NCBI RefSeq assembly: GCF_003129565.1
Contig: NZ_QETF01000005.1
Coordinates: 62,001 to 126,000 of the forward strand
Reading direction: 5' to 3'
DNA length: 64,000 nt
Source: Salibaculum griseiflavum
GTDB lineage: Bacteria; Pseudomonadota; Alphaproteobacteria; Rhodobacterales; Rhodobacteraceae
Shown: piece by piece, positions 61,608 through 64,000 of the stretch
Layout: each line of letters starts with the position of its first letter
Position numbering within the stretch: the first letter of the stretch is position 1
Notes under the pieces: model-generated
The model's input: only the letters and a program-made list of their open reading frames with translations
Database searches by the model: none
What the model was told of the DNA's origin: nothing
Position numbers and translations under genes: made by a program

Positions 61608-62411
61608 ATGAAGAACGAAAGCATCATTCTGCTGCGCGACCTTTCGGAGGACGGCATCCTGCGATTGACCCTCAATGACGTCGGGCGACGCAACGCGTTG
61701 TCCGAAGCGATGCTGTCGGAACTGGGCGAGGCCATCGCCGGGGCAGGAAAAGACCCGGCGGTCCGTGTGATCGTTCTGGCCGCCAACGGCCCGGCCTTCT
61801 GCGCCGGTCACGACCTCAAGGAAATGACCGCCGGGCGCGACGCCGAAGATCGCGGCCGGGCCTATTTCACGCGCGTCATGGCCCAGTGTTCCGGCGTCAT
61901 GCAGGGGATCGTCAATTGCCCCAAGCCGGTGATCGCCGAGGTGACCGGCATCGCCACCGCCGCGGGCTGCCAGTTGGTGGCAAGCTGCGATCTGGCCGTG
62001 GCGGCGGAGACCGCGAAATTCAGCACCCCCGGCGTGCATATCGGGCTGTTCTGCTCGACCCCCATGGTGGCCCTGTCGCGTAACACCACCAACAAGCACG
62101 CCATGGAAATGCTGCTGACCGGGGATATGGTGCCCGCCGCCCGTGCCGCCGAGATCGGCTTGGTGAACTACGCCGTGCCCGAGGCGGAATTGCAGGCCAC
62201 GACAATGGAGATGGCCCGCAAGATCGCCTCGAAATCAAGCATGACCCTGGCCACCGGCAAGCGCGCTTATTACGCGCAGCGCGAAATGCCGCTGGCCGAG
62301 GCCTATGACTATGCCAGCCAGGTCATGGTCGACAATATGCTGGCCCATGATGCCGAAGAGGGCATCGGTGCCTTCATCGAGAAGCGCGCGCCCCGTTGGC
62401 AGGATCGCTAG
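61608..62411 (+). CDS. enoyl-CoA hydratase/isomerase family protein
   Basis: Predicted 267 residues. NDVGRRNALSEAML, then AFCAGHDLKEM (oxyanion hole), then ATAAGCQLVASCDLAVA are crotonase signatures. AAAGGGAC precedes ATG 61608. In context it could hydrate methylthioacryloyl-CoA (DmdD-like), though close relatives act on other enoyl-CoAs. Confidence 0.87.
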   Translation: MKNESIILLRDLSEDGILRLTLNDVGRRNALSEAMLSELGEAIAGAGKDPAVRVIVLAANGPAFCAGHDLKEMTAGRDAEDRGRAYFTRVMAQCSGVMQGIVNCPKPVIAEVTGIATAAGCQLVASCDLAVAAETAKFSTPGVHIGLFCSTPMVALSRNTTNKHAMEMLLTGDMVPAARAAEIGLVNYAVPEAELQATTMEMARKIASKSSMTLATGKRAYYAQREMPLAEAYDYASQVMVDNMLAHDAEEGIGAFIEKRAPRWQDR

Positions 62412-62413
62412 AC

Positions 62414-64000
62414 ATGACTGGCAACCCCTATGACATCGGCCTGGAGCGGACACCGGCAAATCACCAACCGCTGACGCCGCTTGGGTTCCTGGAACGCGCG
62501 GCCAGCGTCTTTCCCGACCATACGGCGATCGTGCATGGCGCCCTGCGCCGAAACTACCGCGACTTCTACGCCCGCGCGCGACAACTGGCCTCGGCCCTGG
62601 CCGCGAGGGGCATGCGGCGGGGCGACACGGTTTCGGCGATGCTGGCCAACACGCCCGCCATGCTGGAATGTCATTACGGCGTGCCGATGTGCGGCGCGGT
62701 TCTACATTCGATCAACACGCGCCTTGATGCTGCGATCATCGCCTTCCAACTGGATCACGCCATGGCGAAGATCGTCATCGTGGACCGCGAATTTGCGCCC
62801 TTGATGAATGAGGCCCTGGCCTTGGCCGAGGTTACGCCACAAGTGATCCAATACGACGATCCCGAATATACCGGCCCCGGCGCCATCGACGGGGCCGAGG
62901 ATTATGACGCTCTCGTGGCCTCGGGCGATCCAGAGTTTGCATGGCTCGTGCCCGAGGATGAGTGGGACGCGATTTCCATCAACTACACCTCCGGCACCAC
63001 GGGCGACCCCAAGGGCGTGGTCTCGCACCACCGGGGCGCTTACCTGCTTGCGCAGGGCAACGCGCTGACCACCTCGATGGCCAAGCACAGCGTCTATCTC
63101 TGGACCCTGCCGATGTTCCACTGCAATGGGTGGTGCTTCCCCTGGACGTTGTCGGCCATCGCGGGCACCCATGTCTGCCTGCGGCAGGTTCGGTCCGAGC
63201 CGATCTGGCGGGCCCTGGCCGAGGAAGGGGTGACGCATCTGTGTGGCGCGCCGATCGTCATGTCCCTGATCGAAAGCGCACCGGCCGAGGAAAAGCGCGC
63301 GCTTGATCGCCGGGTGCAGTTCTTCACGGCCGCCGCTCCGCCGCCCGAAAGCCTGTTGGCCAGCATGGACGCCGCCGGGTTCGACGTGACGCATCTTTAC
63401 GGTCTGACCGAAACCTACGGCCCGGCCGTGGTCAATGAATGGCATGGCGATTGGTCGGACCTGTCCGCTGGGGAACAAGCCCGGCTGAAAGCCCGGCAAG
63501 GCGTGCGCTACCTGCCACTGGAACAACTGGACGTGCTGGACCCCGAGACGATGCAGCCCGTCCCCCGCGATGGCGAGACCATGGGCGAGGTCATGTTCCG
63601 CGGCAATGTCGTGATGAAGGGTTATTTCCGCAACCCGGAGGCCACGCAAAAGGCCCTTTCGGGCGGCTGGTTCCATTCGGGTGATTTGGGTGTCGTGCAT
63701 CCCGATGGCTATATCCAGCTCAAGGACCGGTCCAAGGATGTCATCATCTCGGGGGGCGAGAACATCTCGTCCATCGAGGTCGAGGAGGCGCTTTACCGGC
63801 ATGCGGCTGTCGCCGTGGCGGCGGTTGTCGCCATGCCGCACGAGAAGTGGGGCGAAACCCCTTGCGCCTTTGTCGAGCTCAATGCGGGCCAGGACATTGA
63901 CGAAACCACGTTGCGCATGTGGTGCCGCGATCACCTCGCGCCCTACAAGGTGCCGGGCCGTATCGTTTTCGACACCATCCCAAGAACATCGACCGGAAAG
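62414..64000 (+). CDS. AMP-binding acyl-CoA ligase, 3' end outside window
   Basis: At least 529 residues before the window ends. YTSGTTGDPKG is the AMP-binding motif A3, LYGLTETYGP is A5, SGDLGVVHPDGYIQLKDRSKD covers A7-A8, and the window ends at the catalytic PRTSTGK (A10). The GGENISSIEVEEAL motif is present. It starts two bases after the hydratase stop. The DmdB-type methylmercaptopropionate-CoA ligases have this architecture and would fit the DmdA-like neighbour. Confidence 0.88.
   Translation, partial: MTGNPYDIGLERTPANHQPLTPLGFLERAASVFPDHTAIVHGALRRNYRDFYARARQLASALAARGMRRGDTVSAMLANTPAMLECHYGVPMCGAVLHSINTRLDAAIIAFQLDHAMAKIVIVDREFAPLMNEALALAEVTPQVIQYDDPEYTGPGAIDGAEDYDALVASGDPEFAWLVPEDEWDAISINYTSGTTGDPKGVVSHHRGAYLLAQGNALTTSMAKHSVYLWTLPMFHCNGWCFPWTLSAIAGTHVCLRQVRSEPIWRALAEEGVTHLCGAPIVMSLIESAPAEEKRALDRRVQFFTAAAPPPESLLASMDAAGFDVTHLYGLTETYGPAVVNEWHGDWSDLSAGEQARLKARQGVRYLPLEQLDVLDPETMQPVPRDGETMGEVMFRGNVVMKGYFRNPEATQKALSGGWFHSGDLGVVHPDGYIQLKDRSKDVIISGGENISSIEVEEALYRHAAVAVAAVVAMPHEKWGETPCAFVELNAGQDIDETTLRMWCRDHLAPYKVPGRIVFDTIPRTSTGK

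Noticed and set aside
1-64000. CRISPR arrays, rRNA genes, complete IS elements
   Set aside because: No regularly spaced short repeats, no rRNA signature and no intact transposase were found in the window.

Overview
The window looks like chromosomal DNA from a marine alphaproteobacterium of the Rhodobacteraceae (Roseobacter group). The evidence is high GC, tightly overlapping operons (ATGA, GTGA and TGATG junctions), a permuted two-piece tmRNA with the tag ANDNRAPVAVAA, a trgA-trgB-cysK tellurite-resistance locus as known from Rhodobacter, a soxBDAG sarcosine oxidase operon, form II cox genes, a DUF2849-containing sulfite-reduction operon and a probable DMSP-type catabolic cluster. No species can be named from the sequence alone.

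Layout. 1-2.1 kb (minus): DUF1289 protein (cut by the window edge), ruvX and ccmI. 2.3-7.6 kb (plus): heterotetrameric sarcosine oxidase soxB-soxD-soxA-soxG. 7.7-13.5 kb: a cell-surface glycan locus with a TupA-like ATP-grasp protein, three glycosyltransferases (one frameshifted at a C8 tract, one with a histone-like basic tail) and a sulfotransferase. 13.7-16 kb: Fe superoxide dismutase, a secreted endonuclease/exonuclease/phosphatase-fold protein and a LOG-family protein. 16-22.1 kb: LysM protein, xdhC and coxS-coxL-coxM (form II molybdenum hydroxylase). 22.3-24.4 kb: phasin-like protein, infC with an AUA start, and an Ala/Glu-rich membrane-anchored repeat protein. 24.5-30.5 kb: ferredoxin-NADP reductase, then cysG-DUF2849-cysI-cysH-DUF934 for assimilatory sulfate reduction, with a divergent Lrp-type regulator. 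30.5-34.7 kb: DUF1194, tmRNA, DUF4345, an orphan polyamine-type binding protein, DUF1326 and DinB proteins. 34.9-39.9 kb: UspA plus BCCT transporter, photolyase and cyclopropane fatty acid synthase. 39.9-45.8 kb: trgA-trgB-cysK-mscS-alaX. 45.9 kb: tRNA-Ser(GGA).

From 46.0 to 56.55 kb a roughly 10.5 kb integrated element is bounded by imperfect direct repeats of about 22 bp. One repeat lies just downstream of tRNA-Ser and the other beside a tyrosine integrase. Its core is integrase, an unknown protein, an AlpA-like regulator and a large primase-helicase with a DxD primase motif. The remainder is cargo: an HGGxSTG protein, a two-helix membrane protein, a polysaccharide-lyase-like lipoprotein, a UPF0149 protein and a secreted protein with 16-residue tandem repeats. 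Gene density is low, with long stretches rich in a degenerate CCAAGG/CCTTGG word. No structural phage or conjugation genes are visible, so it resembles a phage satellite or P4-like island. Beyond it, 56.6-59.2 kb is a second accessory patch with a DUF3883 nuclease-like protein, a zinc-ribbon protein and a decayed serine recombinase.

59.3-64 kb returns to catabolic genes: an Lrp-type regulator, a DmdA-like GcvT-family protein, OsmC, enoyl-CoA hydratase and an acyl-CoA ligase cut by the window edge. Together these resemble a DMSP demethylation route (DmdA, DmdD-like, DmdB-like), though the substrate cannot be proven from sequence.
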